Positions 1 through 7,035 are shown, counted from the stretch's first letter. The stretch: 7,682 bases of DNA from Candidatus Omnitrophota bacterium (GCA_023229385.1 JALNZI010000065.1:1-7682), one strand, 5' to 3'. Numbers and translations are program-made. The notes: generated by a model not told the origin, from the letters alone.

Positions 1-1
1 C

Positions 2-652
2 TGGAAAGAGGGTGGTTTTGGCCGGAATTTCTTCAACAGTATTATTTATACTGTTTCGGTAGTTTTCGGCATAGTGATTATTTCTTCCATGGCTGCCTAT
101 GCCTTTAGCCGCCTGAAATTTGTGGGTAGTAAATTTTTGTTTATTATGTTTATGGCGGCGATGATGATCCCTATACCGGGTAGTTTCGTCGCCCTCTATG
201 TGTTATTAAATAAACTGCATTTAAGAAATACCCCTATAGGTTATATATTGTGTATGATAAACGTGGGTCTTTCCACAAGCATATTTTTGCTTAAGACATT
301 CTTTGATAAGATGCCAAAAGAACTGGAAGATGCCGCGCGTATTGACGGTTGTTCCAAGATTGGGATCTGGTGGCATGTTGCCTTGCCGCTGGCCAAGCCG
401 GTACTGGCGGTGGTAATTGTTTTAAATGCCCTGACAGTGTGGAATGAATATATCCTGGCTTTGATTATTTTTGATAATCGCCAGTTTATGCCGCTTCAGG
501 TAGCCTTGCAGACCTTCCAGGGAGAGTTTGTCACTAACTACCCGTTATTAATGGCCGGCCTGACTATTACTGCCCTGCCGATTATCTTGGTTTATCTGTT
601 TATGCAGAAATATATTGTTAAAGGGGTCACTCAGGGGGCGGTAGTAGGATAA
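2..652 (+). CDS. Carbohydrate ABC transporter permease, MalG/CUT1 type (5'-truncated by window)
   Basis: Inner-membrane permease subunit of a binding-protein-dependent sugar importer (CUT1 family, MalG-like half); it would pair with a MalF-like permease, an ATPase and a solute-binding protein that are not in the window. The frame is open from base 2, so the gene begins upstream; 216 residues are visible, whereas the family is usually about 275-295 long. An in-frame GTG at 74 is not the start, because the family-typical sequence (NSIIYTVSVV...) is already coding before it. Several hydrophobic membrane segments are visible. The cytoplasmic EAA loop that contacts the ATPase is clear (LEDAARIDGCSKIGIWWHV at about 323-379, followed by ALPLAKP). 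The C-terminus QKYIVKGVTQGAVVG is the usual family ending. The stop overlaps the next start (TAATG), so translation of the following glycosidase gene is probably coupled. Sugar specificity cannot be read from this subunit. Confidence 0.95.
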   Translation, partial: WKEGGFGRNFFNSIIYTVSVVFGIVIISSMAAYAFSRLKFVGSKFLFIMFMAAMMIPIPGSFVALYVLLNKLHLRNTPIGYILCMINVGLSTSIFLLKTFFDKMPKELEDAARIDGCSKIGIWWHVALPLAKPVLAVVIVLNALTVWNEYILALIIFDNRQFMPLQVALQTFQGEFVTNYPLLMAGLTITALPIILVYLFMQKYIVKGVTQGAVVG

Positions 653-2925
653 TGCGTAAATTTCCATTAGTAATTATTTCATTAATTTTCAGCGCCGGAC
701 TTGTTTTTGCGCAGGATAAACCTGCTTCTGGAGATCTGACTACTAAATCCTGGATTGCCCACGGTAAAAAGGACGTGGAGGCTACTTTTAAATATACACA
801 GGAGTGTATTGATTTATATAGTCAGCAGGCGGACAAAGAGCAGGCATCCTTAACTGCCCTGCCTAAAAATAAAAAAGAAATTGAAGCGGTCCAGGCCTTA
901 AATGATGTGGCCACCTGTTATTTTATCCAGGCGGAAAGCCTGATGCGCCAGCAAAAAACAGATGAGGCTAAAAAAGTATTTAAGCTGATTATGGATAAAT
1001 ATTCTTTCGGCCAGGCCTGGGATCCCCGGGGTTGGTTCTGGTCGATCAGACTGGCGGCGGAACAGAGCATAAAGAAAATTGAGACCGGTTCTATCGAAGT
1101 AGAGCAAAAGAAAAAGGTCAGCCAGCTTCCGACAAAACTGGTTTTGTTTGATCCCGGCAAAGAGGATTTTGTGGATTACGCAAAATATGGAGAATTCAAG
1201 AATGTCGGGACTAAAGATTACCAGTATGTAATTACCGACCAGGCTGGTTTAATGGCCGCGGTCGGCGAAGGAGTTTATCCGAATAGCAGTTCAATCAGGA
1301 AAGACCCGATTTTTAAACAGGTAATCAAAGACAAACGCCTGGAAGGGGATGCCTGGGATTTTCTTTATTCCCCCGACCTACAGGCGGCATTCGTAAAATG
1401 GACAACTTCAAGCGAGCCGCAGGGCGTGAGGTTATTCTGTACCGGATTAGTACTTGAGCGCGCCGGCCTGATTACCCAGGCAATTAAATGTTATTATTCT
1501 ATTGTCGTGCATTTTCCGGCAAGCCACGGCTGGACTTATTGGCATACCCCCTGGTATGTCGGCTCGGCTGCAATTGCCAAAATAAATTTTCTCTTAAGGC
1601 GCAACCCGCAGTTAGGTTATAAATTAGAGGGAGCCGAGATTAAAGTTATCAATGGTTTTGATAATGATATTTTAAATGATGTTGCGCAAGTTAACCCCGG
1701 GAAATTTGTTAAAGTAGATTGGGCTCAAGAGGCGGCCAGGTTTAAATCCACAGCTGAAGCCTCTGGCGTAAAAAAGAAGGTTGGCCGCGGTAAGGTGCGC
1801 CTGGTGCAGTATAATAATGATGATTGGCAGTTGTTAGTAGAGGATGAGCCTTATGTTATTAAAGGGATTACTTATGCCCCGACCAAGGTCGGCCAGTCTC
1901 CGGACGACGGCACGCAAGGAAATTGGATGGAAGAAGACTTTAATAAAAATGGGAAAATTGACGGACCATATGACGCATTTGTAGATAAGAATAGAAACAA
2001 TTTTCAGGATGCCGATGAGCCGGCAATGGGGGATTTTAAATTAATGCAGGAGATGGGGGTAAATACCATTCGCCTTTATCACCACCCGCTTAAGATAAAT
2101 AAAGAACTGATGCGCGATCTTTATAAAACTTATGGCATCCGGGTAATCGTGGGCGACTTTTTAGGCAAGTACGCGATCGGTTCGGGCGCCCAGTGGAATC
2201 CGGGTACGGATTATAGTAATGAAACACATAAAAAGAACATGATTGATTCGGTAAAGAAAATGGTCAATGAATTTAAGGATGAGCCTTATGTTTTATTCTG
2301 GCTTTTGGGTAATGAAAACGTTTATGGTTATGCCTGTAATGCCAATGAGCAGCCGGAGGCGTTTTTTAAGTTCGCTAATGAAGTGGCCAAGATAATTAAG
2401 GATATTGACCCGGATCATCCGGTAGCCATATGCAGCGGGGATATTCTATTTTTGGATAAGTTTGGTAAGTACACCCCGGACATTGATATATTCGGTACTA
2501 ATGCCTACCGTGGTGATTACGGGTTTGGCGCTTTCTGGAAACAGGTTAAAGAAGAAGCAGGCAAGCCGGCATTCATTACTGAATTTGGCTGTCCGGCTTA
2601 TGCCGAAGGAAAAAATGCCGATGAATCCGAAGAATTGCAGGCGCAATACCATTTAGGTTCCTGGGAAGATGTCCAGAATAATATGGCATTTTCTCCGGGC
2701 GCCGGCAATGCCCTGGGCGGAGTGGTCTTTGAGTGGCTGGATGAATGGTGGAAGGCCTATGAGCCGGCGATCCATGACTTTAAAGGTTTATGGGCAGGGC
2801 CTTTTCCCGACGGTTATATGCATGAAGAATGGCTGGGGATGAGCGGCCAGGGTGACGGAAAATCCAGCCCGTTCTTGAGGCAATTACGCAAATCTTATTA
2901 TATGTATCAGAAGAAATGGAAATGA
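652..2925 (+). CDS. Secreted TPR-like/glycoside hydrolase fusion protein (clan GH-A-type TIM barrel, GH2/GH72-like)
   Basis: 757 residues. A Sec signal peptide occupies residues 1-20, with likely cleavage at VFA|Q. Residues about 35-320 are mostly helical and TPR-like, with two related Trp-rich blocks (104-144 and 275-316). Residues about 380-757 form a glycosidase barrel that opens with a short beta region (EDEPYVIKGITYAP). The barrel shows MGVNTIRLYHH, then FWLLGNEN with E555 as the probable acid/base, then AFITEFG with E644 as the probable nucleophile, then the aromatic motif FEWLDEWW (693-700). The order fits retaining clan GH-A enzymes with acid/base on strand 4 and nucleophile on strand 7; nearest in style are GH2, GH5 and GH72 barrels. 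An insertion at 429-456 holds two EF-hand-like calcium loops. The start ATG overlaps the permease stop, with only a weak SD. The C-terminal half is a paralogue of the lipoprotein encoded at 4102-5388. It may hydrolyse or transfer beta-linked glycans in the periplasm or outside the cell; the substrate is unknown. Confidence 0.85.
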   Translation: MRKFPLVIISLIFSAGLVFAQDKPASGDLTTKSWIAHGKKDVEATFKYTQECIDLYSQQADKEQASLTALPKNKKEIEAVQALNDVATCYFIQAESLMRQQKTDEAKKVFKLIMDKYSFGQAWDPRGWFWSIRLAAEQSIKKIETGSIEVEQKKKVSQLPTKLVLFDPGKEDFVDYAKYGEFKNVGTKDYQYVITDQAGLMAAVGEGVYPNSSSIRKDPIFKQVIKDKRLEGDAWDFLYSPDLQAAFVKWTTSSEPQGVRLFCTGLVLERAGLITQAIKCYYSIVVHFPASHGWTYWHTPWYVGSAAIAKINFLLRRNPQLGYKLEGAEIKVINGFDNDILNDVAQVNPGKFVKVDWAQEAARFKSTAEASGVKKKVGRGKVRLVQYNNDDWQLLVEDEPYVIKGITYAPTKVGQSPDDGTQGNWMEEDFNKNGKIDGPYDAFVDKNRNNFQDADEPAMGDFKLMQEMGVNTIRLYHHPLKINKELMRDLYKTYGIRVIVGDFLGKYAIGSGAQWNPGTDYSNETHKKNMIDSVKKMVNEFKDEPYVLFWLLGNENVYGYACNANEQPEAFFKFANEVAKIIKDIDPDHPVAICSGDILFLDKFGKYTPDIDIFGTNAYRGDYGFGAFWKQVKEEAGKPAFITEFGCPAYAEGKNADESEELQAQYHLGSWEDVQNNMAFSPGAGNALGGVVFEWLDEWWKAYEPAIHDFKGLWAGPFPDGYMHEEWLGMSGQGDGKSSPFLRQLRKSYYMYQKKWK
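1936..2019 (+). other. Two EF-hand-like Ca2+-binding loops within the glycosidase domain
   Basis: Residues 429-456 of the secreted glycosidase fusion contain two acidic loops in tandem. The first is DFNKNGKIDGPYD, with D429, N431, N433, G434, I436 and D437. The second is DKNRNNFQDADE, with D445, N447, N449, D453 and E456 at the 1-3-5-9-12 positions of a canonical EF-hand loop. The pair resembles dockerin or thrombospondin type 3 calcium loops. It lies between the N-terminal beta region and the MGVNTIRLY strand of the barrel. The paralogue at 4102-5388 has a different, shorter segment here with no such loops. Calcium binding is inferred from the spacing of ligands. Confidence 0.7.
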
Positions 2926-2947
2926 TTTAAAATAAAAAGAAAACGGT

Positions 2948-2953
2948 TATAAT
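2948..2953 (+). promoter_or_regulatory. Possible -10 element before the two-domain binding protein gene
   Basis: TATAAT matches the sigma-70 -10 consensus exactly and lies in an A/T-rich 47-bp gap between genes. At 17-18 bp upstream there is only a poor -35 (ATTTAA or GATTTA). A start 6-7 bases downstream would put the SD at the very 5' end of the transcript, which is tight. It may be an internal operon promoter or just A/T-rich chance. Confidence 0.25.
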
Positions 2954-2960
2954 ATAAACA

Positions 2961-2967
2961 GGAGGTG
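2961..2967 (+). promoter_or_regulatory. Strong Shine-Dalgarno site
   Basis: GGAGGTG ends 5 bases before the ATG at 2973. It is among the best ribosome-binding sites in the window and fixes the start of the two-domain protein. This fits high expression of a secreted binding protein compared with the weakly primed genes on either side. Confidence 0.8.
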
Positions 2968-2972
2968 TAGAG

Positions 2973-4121
2973 ATGAGAAAGTTATTAGCAGTAATTTTAG
3001 CCTTGGTTCTTGCGGCGCCGGTAGTTGCTCTGGCTCAAGACAAGGCTGCCAGCCCCAAGGAGTTTGTGGTTTTCTTAGACAAGAATGCCAAGGATAACCA
3101 TTATATTCCTTCCGGTTGGATGGGTGATTATGGTGATATCAAAATGAATGATCAGGCAGCGGATAATCCGCACAGCGGAACAACCAGTATTCAGTTTGTT
3201 TATAGCGCCAAGAAGTCGCAGGCTCAGGGTTGGGCCGGAGTTTATTGGCAGAATCCCGCCAACAACTGGGGAAATAAAAAGGGCGGGTTTGATCTGACTG
3301 GAATGAATAAACTTACTTTCTGGGCCCGCGGTGCAAAAGGCGGCGAAGTAATTCAGAAAGTGATGATCGGCGGGATTAAAGGCACATACCCGGATTCTTT
3401 ATCCGTTGAGATGGGGCCGATTGAGTTAACTGATACCTGGAAACAGTATGCGGTTAACCTGGTAGGCAAGGATCTTTCTTATGTTAATGGCGCTTTTGGG
3501 TGGACTACTACTGCGGATTTAAATCCCGAGGGAGCTACAATTTATATTGATGATATAAAATTTGAGGCTGATCCTACTTTGAAACCTGAAGGCAAAAAAC
3601 AAGAGGCTATGCCATTCTATATTTATGCCGACCGTTCATCTATGGCCAACCATTTTATTCCTTCCGGTTGGATGGGTGATTATGGCGACATAAAATATGA
3701 CGGTTCTTCAAAAGAGGATGCTTATTTAGGCGATACCTGTATTAAAATAGTTTACAGCGGCAAGGCTACTCAGGGTGCGCGTTGGGCAGGTATCTTTTGG
3801 CAGAATCCGGCGAATAACTGGGGTAATCTTGATGCCGGGTTTGATCTTTCTAAAGCTACCAAGCTTACTTTCTGGGCTCGCGGGGTAAATGGCACGGAGC
3901 GCATTGAAGAGTTCAAAGTTGGTGGTATAATGGGAGAGTTCTCGGATTCAGATAGCGCGACTATCGGTCCAGTTATCTTGAATAAGGAATGGACACAATA
4001 CACCATTGATTTAAAAGGCAAGGATATGTCATATATCCTCGGAGGTTTTGCCTGGTCAACCAATGTGGATAATAACCCGGAAGGCGCTACATTCTATCTG
4101 GATGAGATCAAGTTTGAATAA
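2973..4121 (+). CDS. Secreted protein with two tandem carbohydrate-binding-like beta-sandwich domains
   Basis: 382 residues. The signal peptide is residues 1-21, with cleavage at ALA|QDK. The rest is two domains of equal length, residues 31-198 and 215-382, joined by a short Lys/Pro/Glu linker. They align without a gap at an offset of 184 residues, with about 53% identity by hand count. Shared blocks include IPSGWMGDYGDIK, the QNPANNWGN block after WAG, KLTFWARG, and NPEGAT followed by an acidic strand and IKFE. The pattern of a Ser/Thr-rich strand, WAG-x-x-W, FWARG, W-x-x-Y and a final DDIKFE-like strand resembles jelly-roll carbohydrate-binding modules such as CBM11/CBM30-type folds, but I cannot name a family. 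No catalytic motif is visible. It has its own strong SD and sits between two glycosidase genes, so a glycan-capturing or presenting role in the periplasm or at the surface is likely. It is too short and the wrong fold to be the transporter's usual extracellular solute-binding protein. Confidence 0.8.
   Translation: MRKLLAVILALVLAAPVVALAQDKAASPKEFVVFLDKNAKDNHYIPSGWMGDYGDIKMNDQAADNPHSGTTSIQFVYSAKKSQAQGWAGVYWQNPANNWGNKKGGFDLTGMNKLTFWARGAKGGEVIQKVMIGGIKGTYPDSLSVEMGPIELTDTWKQYAVNLVGKDLSYVNGAFGWTTTADLNPEGATIYIDDIKFEADPTLKPEGKKQEAMPFYIYADRSSMANHFIPSGWMGDYGDIKYDGSSKEDAYLGDTCIKIVYSGKATQGARWAGIFWQNPANNWGNLDAGFDLSKATKLTFWARGVNGTERIEEFKVGGIMGEFSDSDSATIGPVILNKEWTQYTIDLKGKDMSYILGGFAWSTNVDNNPEGATFYLDEIKFE
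3063..3566 (+). repeat. Tandem domain repeat, copy 1 (residues 31-198)
   Basis: First of two 168-residue copies within the same gene. It matches copy 2 at 3615-4118 with no insertions or deletions. Aromatic residues W49, W85, W92 and W100, the FWARG block and the final DDIKFE are retained, which suggests both copies keep the same fold and ligand face. Confidence 0.85.
3615..4118 (+). repeat. Tandem domain repeat, copy 2 (residues 215-382)
   Basis: Second 168-residue copy, 552 nt downstream of copy 1. Its start shares an exact 30-nt stretch with copy 1 (3656-3685 against 3104-3133), which is unusual given the roughly 53% protein identity overall. Confidence 0.85.
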
Positions 4122-5388
4122 TAAGAAACGTATAGTATTTACAACTACAGGTTGCAGGCGTTTTATGCTTGCAGCCTGTAGTTTTTTGTTTTTGTTTATT
4201 TTATCCTCCTGTGGAGCCCGGCAAGATGTCTATATCCAAAAATTAAAGAATCAGCATTATCGGCTTATGGTTAAAGGCGCCCCGTATATTGTAAAAGGTG
4301 TCTGTTATAATCCTATCCCAACAGGGTATAACCACGAGTATGACTGGTGGGGTGATAAGGCTAAGCCCTGGATAGAAGATGGAAAGTTGATGAAGGCGAT
4401 GGGGGTAAATACTATCCGTCTTTATCGCTCAGGCGAAGATCCTCAGAAAGTAAAGCAGGTAATAAGTGATTTGTATAAACTATACGGGATACGCACGATT
4501 ATGGGCGATTGGCTGGGGTTTTGGGAATACCCTTGCCCTTTTTACGGGGATAAGAGTTTCCAGGATAAGGTAATGCAGCAGGTATTGGAAATGGTCCGTC
4601 TTTATAAAGATGAGCCCGGGATCCTGGGCTGGATTTTGGGAAATGAAAATAATTATTCCTGTTTGGGCCACGTAAATCCCTGGTCGAGCCCGGAAGTAGA
4701 TAGCGAGCCGGATCCGCAGAAGCAGAAATTGATGCGGGCAAAGATTTATTATTCTTTTGTAAACGAAATATCCAAAGAGATCCATAAAATAGATTCTAAT
4801 CATCCTGTAGGATTAGGTAATGGGGAGTTGGTGGGCCTGGATTCGGCTAATAAATTTTGCCAGGATGTTGATTTTGTGGCCTGTATTATTTATCGCGGTA
4901 AAACTTTCGGCAATCTTTTTAAATCCCTGCGCATGACGTTTGATAAACCTCTGCTGCTGGCGGAATTTGGCGCGGATTGTTATGACGCCTACTTAAAAAA
5001 AGAAAACCAGGAGATGCAGGCATTCTTCCTGCAATCACAGTGGAGCCAGATTTATGAGAACCTGGCCAACAATAAAGCCGGATCGGGAAATTGTATCGGA
5101 GGCACGGTTTTTGAATGGACGGATGAATGGTGGAAGCATTCCCAGGATAGTCCTGAGACCTGGAAGGCGCATGATACTGAAAGCGGATGGTCTAACGGCA
5201 GTTATTATTTTGATATCCGTGCCCCAGGCAATATGAACATGAATGAAGAATGGTTTGGCATAGTCGCCTTAGGGGATCAGACAGAAGGCGGACTGAATCA
5301 GCGTATCCCGCGTAAGGCATATTATGTAATCAGGGAATTCTGGAAACATCCGGTGCTGAAAAAAGCGCACGGCAAGAAGAATCGTTAG
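4102..5388 (+). CDS. Lipoprotein glycoside hydrolase (clan GH-A-type TIM barrel), paralogue of the upstream fusion protein's C-terminal half
   Basis: 428 residues from the ATG at 4102. A lipoprotein signal peptide ends in the lipobox LSSC with C37 as the lipidated residue; Gly at +2 gives no inner-membrane retention signal, so outer-membrane anchoring is possible. The catalytic domain follows: APYIVKGVCYNP, MGVNTIRLYRS, GWILGNEN with E182 as probable acid/base, LLLAEFG with E288 as probable nucleophile, FEWTDEWW (337-344), and NEEWFGIVALGD near the end. All these blocks recur in the protein encoded at 652-2925, but the TPR-like half and the calcium loops are absent. The start is uncertain. 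ATG 4102 and TTG 4114 (weak GGATGAG upstream) give a Lys/Arg-rich n-region and overlap the previous gene by 20 and 8 bp. ATG 4165 gives an uncharged n-region and falls in the loop of the terminator-like hairpin. ATG 4048 would overlap too far. It probably cleaves or transglycosylates a beta-linked glycan at the cell surface or in the periplasm; substrate unknown. Confidence 0.85.
   Translation: MRSSLNNKKRIVFTTTGCRRFMLAACSFLFLFILSSCGARQDVYIQKLKNQHYRLMVKGAPYIVKGVCYNPIPTGYNHEYDWWGDKAKPWIEDGKLMKAMGVNTIRLYRSGEDPQKVKQVISDLYKLYGIRTIMGDWLGFWEYPCPFYGDKSFQDKVMQQVLEMVRLYKDEPGILGWILGNENNYSCLGHVNPWSSPEVDSEPDPQKQKLMRAKIYYSFVNEISKEIHKIDSNHPVGLGNGELVGLDSANKFCQDVDFVACIIYRGKTFGNLFKSLRMTFDKPLLLAEFGADCYDAYLKKENQEMQAFFLQSQWSQIYENLANNKAGSGNCIGGTVFEWTDEWWKHSQDSPETWKAHDTESGWSNGSYYFDIRAPGNMNMNEEWFGIVALGDQTEGGLNQRIPRKAYYVIREFWKHPVLKKAHGKKNR
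4143..4193 (+). terminator. Rho-independent-type terminator or attenuator hairpin overlapping the next gene's signal peptide
   Basis: A 17-bp stem pairs 4143-4159 with 4167-4183, all Watson-Crick except two G-U pairs, around a 7-base loop (4160-4166). It is followed at once by a U-rich run (TTTTTTGTTTTTG). This is the strongest terminator-like structure in the window and lies 22 bp after the stop of the two-domain protein gene. It also lies within the frame of the lipoprotein glycosidase: the stem encodes part of the n-region and the start of the hydrophobic core, and the U-run encodes FLFLF. It could end most transcripts after the binding-protein gene, with read-through for the downstream genes, or act as a translation-sensitive attenuator. 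Confidence 0.75.
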
Positions 5389-5392
5389 GAGG
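5387..5392 (+). promoter_or_regulatory. Shine-Dalgarno site overlapping the preceding stop codon
   Basis: AGGAGG shares its first two bases with the TAG stop of the lipoprotein glycosidase and lies 8 bases before the ATG at 5401. It fixes that start and suggests the two genes are co-transcribed and translationally linked. Confidence 0.85.
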
Positions 5393-5400
5393 AAAGATCC

Positions 5401-7035
5401 ATGTTTAAAAATTTAAAATTAGCGGTGTTTATTTTTAGTGTGATTTTTTGGTTGCCTTATTTTTCCGGGGTCTGCGCAGAAAATGCCACTCCCGGAGTTT
5501 TTTCTTGCGGAAACCTTGAAGAATTAAAGTCAGATTATTTTAAGGACAACCGTTATAATGAATTTGTTGATTTTTTAAGCAGCAACAAAGATAAGCTCTC
5601 CGCGGGTTGTATTGATTATTATAAGGCGTTTACCCGTTACAGCCAGCTTAAATACCTGGAGGAAAAACAATTGTGGGACGATTATTTTGCCAACGGTAAT
5701 ACTTATCGCGACCAGATATTGGAGAACGCCAAGAAGGTTATTTCCGAAACCGATACCAGTAGTCCTTTAAGGCTTAAGGGGCAGCTCTTGCTTTGGCAGT
5801 TTTACCGTGATCAACAGAATACCTTTGGGGAACAGGGATTGGACGAACTTACGGCAGATGTTGGCGCCTATGCCAAAGCAGCAGATGATCCTGCTTTGAT
5901 CAAAGATATCGCGGATAAGCTTTTAGCCTCCGATGAAAAACCGGGAGCGCGCGTAATTTATAAACTTTATGTCAATAAGCTTGCTTCAGGTAAAATCAGC
6001 GATGCTGAGTTAAAAAGCGTAGGCGCGGGGTTTTATAAAGAAGGTAATCTAGAGTTAGCTGAAACTGTTTATGATATTTATATTGAAAGAATCTCTAAGA
6101 ATCTGGCGCCTGAAAAACTAGTTCCGGAACTATTCGAAATTGCCGGCCTATTCGTACTTTCGCGGCCGGATAATGGCCGCTCAAGTATTTCGCCTACTCC
6201 TGGAACCTCAGGGGAGGGCTCCATTTATAAGGCAACAGGTTTATATGATATGGCCTACGCGGAGAAAATTTATGAGAAGATAGATGGGCTGGGTCAGAAA
6301 AATAGTTTTAACGAGGAATCAATCTACCTGCGGGCGCTTAATTTAGAGAAATCCAGGGATTATAAAAAAGCCGGTGAGTTTTATTCTCAATTGACTCAAC
6401 TTTATCCGGCTACCCGGCATTTTGATGAAGCTGTTTATAAGAATGCCATGATTAGTGCTTACGCCTTGGCGGATATCCCGAAAGCCAGGGAAAATTTTGA
6501 AAAACTTACTGTTAAAACCACATTTAGCCCTCAGGTAATTTCCAGTTTTTATCAGTTAGGGCTATTGGCGCAATGGGAGGGTGACTTAACTAAGGCCAAG
6601 GGTTATTATGACGCGTTGCTAAAAAATTCCGGTGATAGCCATAACGGAATCAAAACACTTGCGCAAGACAGGCTCAAGGAGATTGAGGAGAATAAACAGC
6701 TTAGTTATAATCTGAAGACTTTTCTGGATTCAACGCTGAAAAAGGAAAATACTCCAATTGAAATGGGAAGTTCTGAATTAAAAGTCTCCAGTTTTATATT
6801 AGAAAAAAACCAGAAAGTTGAGGTTTCTGTTTTAGCTAATCTGCCGGAAAGCGGTTGTAATCAGGTTGAGGTTCAGTATCTCTGGTCAGGCAACTTAGGG
6901 GGCGCTGCTCCCATAGCAACTGATGCGGTCTTTGAAGGCGCTTATCCAGAGTCCGGGACAAAAGAGATAAATACGGTTATAGTATCTCCGGCAGGGATAA
7001 CTGACTCTTCGTTTATTATGGTGGATGTCTATTAA
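5401..7035 (+). CDS. Secreted TPR-repeat protein with C-terminal beta-rich domain, function unknown
   Basis: 544 residues. A signal peptide covers residues 1-26, with cleavage at VCA|E. Most of the mature protein is alpha-helical repeats. TPR-like units are clearest at about 281-420, for example RDYKKAGEFYSQLTQLYP, ADIPKARENFEKL and GDLTKAKGYYDALLKNSG; more degenerate helices fill 35-250. A Ser/Pro/Gly-rich insert (about 257-275) divides the two halves. Residues about 450-544 change character to beta strands (SSFILEKNQKVEVSVLANL ... NTVIVSPAGITDSSFIMVDVY), suggestive of a small beta-sandwich domain. No catalytic motif is visible. TPR proteins in the cell envelope usually scaffold complexes. 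Being last in a glycosidase/binding-protein operon, it may organise the glycan-handling proteins or be an envelope accessory factor; this is inference. No convincing terminator follows it. Confidence 0.75.
   Translation: MFKNLKLAVFIFSVIFWLPYFSGVCAENATPGVFSCGNLEELKSDYFKDNRYNEFVDFLSSNKDKLSAGCIDYYKAFTRYSQLKYLEEKQLWDDYFANGNTYRDQILENAKKVISETDTSSPLRLKGQLLLWQFYRDQQNTFGEQGLDELTADVGAYAKAADDPALIKDIADKLLASDEKPGARVIYKLYVNKLASGKISDAELKSVGAGFYKEGNLELAETVYDIYIERISKNLAPEKLVPELFEIAGLFVLSRPDNGRSSISPTPGTSGEGSIYKATGLYDMAYAEKIYEKIDGLGQKNSFNEESIYLRALNLEKSRDYKKAGEFYSQLTQLYPATRHFDEAVYKNAMISAYALADIPKARENFEKLTVKTTFSPQVISSFYQLGLLAQWEGDLTKAKGYYDALLKNSGDSHNGIKTLAQDRLKEIEENKQLSYNLKTFLDSTLKKENTPIEMGSSELKVSSFILEKNQKVEVSVLANLPESGCNQVEVQYLWSGNLGGAAPIATDAVFEGAYPESGTKEINTVIVSPAGITDSSFIMVDVY

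Noticed and set aside
74..76. GTG 74 as the start of the permease
   Set aside because: The frame is open to the window edge and the residues before it already match the permease family, so the gene is truncated by the window rather than starting here.
898..1160. Open frames on the minus strand, 69 and 80 codons
   Set aside because: They lie wholly inside the fusion-protein gene, overlap each other in different frames, and have no SD or recognisable protein character; they are antisense shadows.
1936..2019. A dockerin module, implying a cellulosome-like complex
   Set aside because: The calcium loops resemble dockerin loops but are inside the catalytic domain rather than a separate terminal module, and no cohesin is seen in the window.
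4048..4101. ATG 4048 as the start of the lipoprotein glycosidase
   Set aside because: It would overlap the previous gene by 74 bp and put more than 50 residues before the lipobox; starts at 4102 or 4114 give a more reasonable lipoprotein signal peptide.
4480..4803. Minus-strand open frame of 107 codons inside the lipoprotein glycosidase
   Set aside because: It is opposite a clearly conserved catalytic domain and has no family resemblance or start signals.
6162..6180. Short GC-rich inverted repeat (GCGGCC/GGCCGC, 7-base loop)
   Set aside because: The stem is only 6 bp, inside a coding region, with no U-run after it; it is unlikely to be a terminator.
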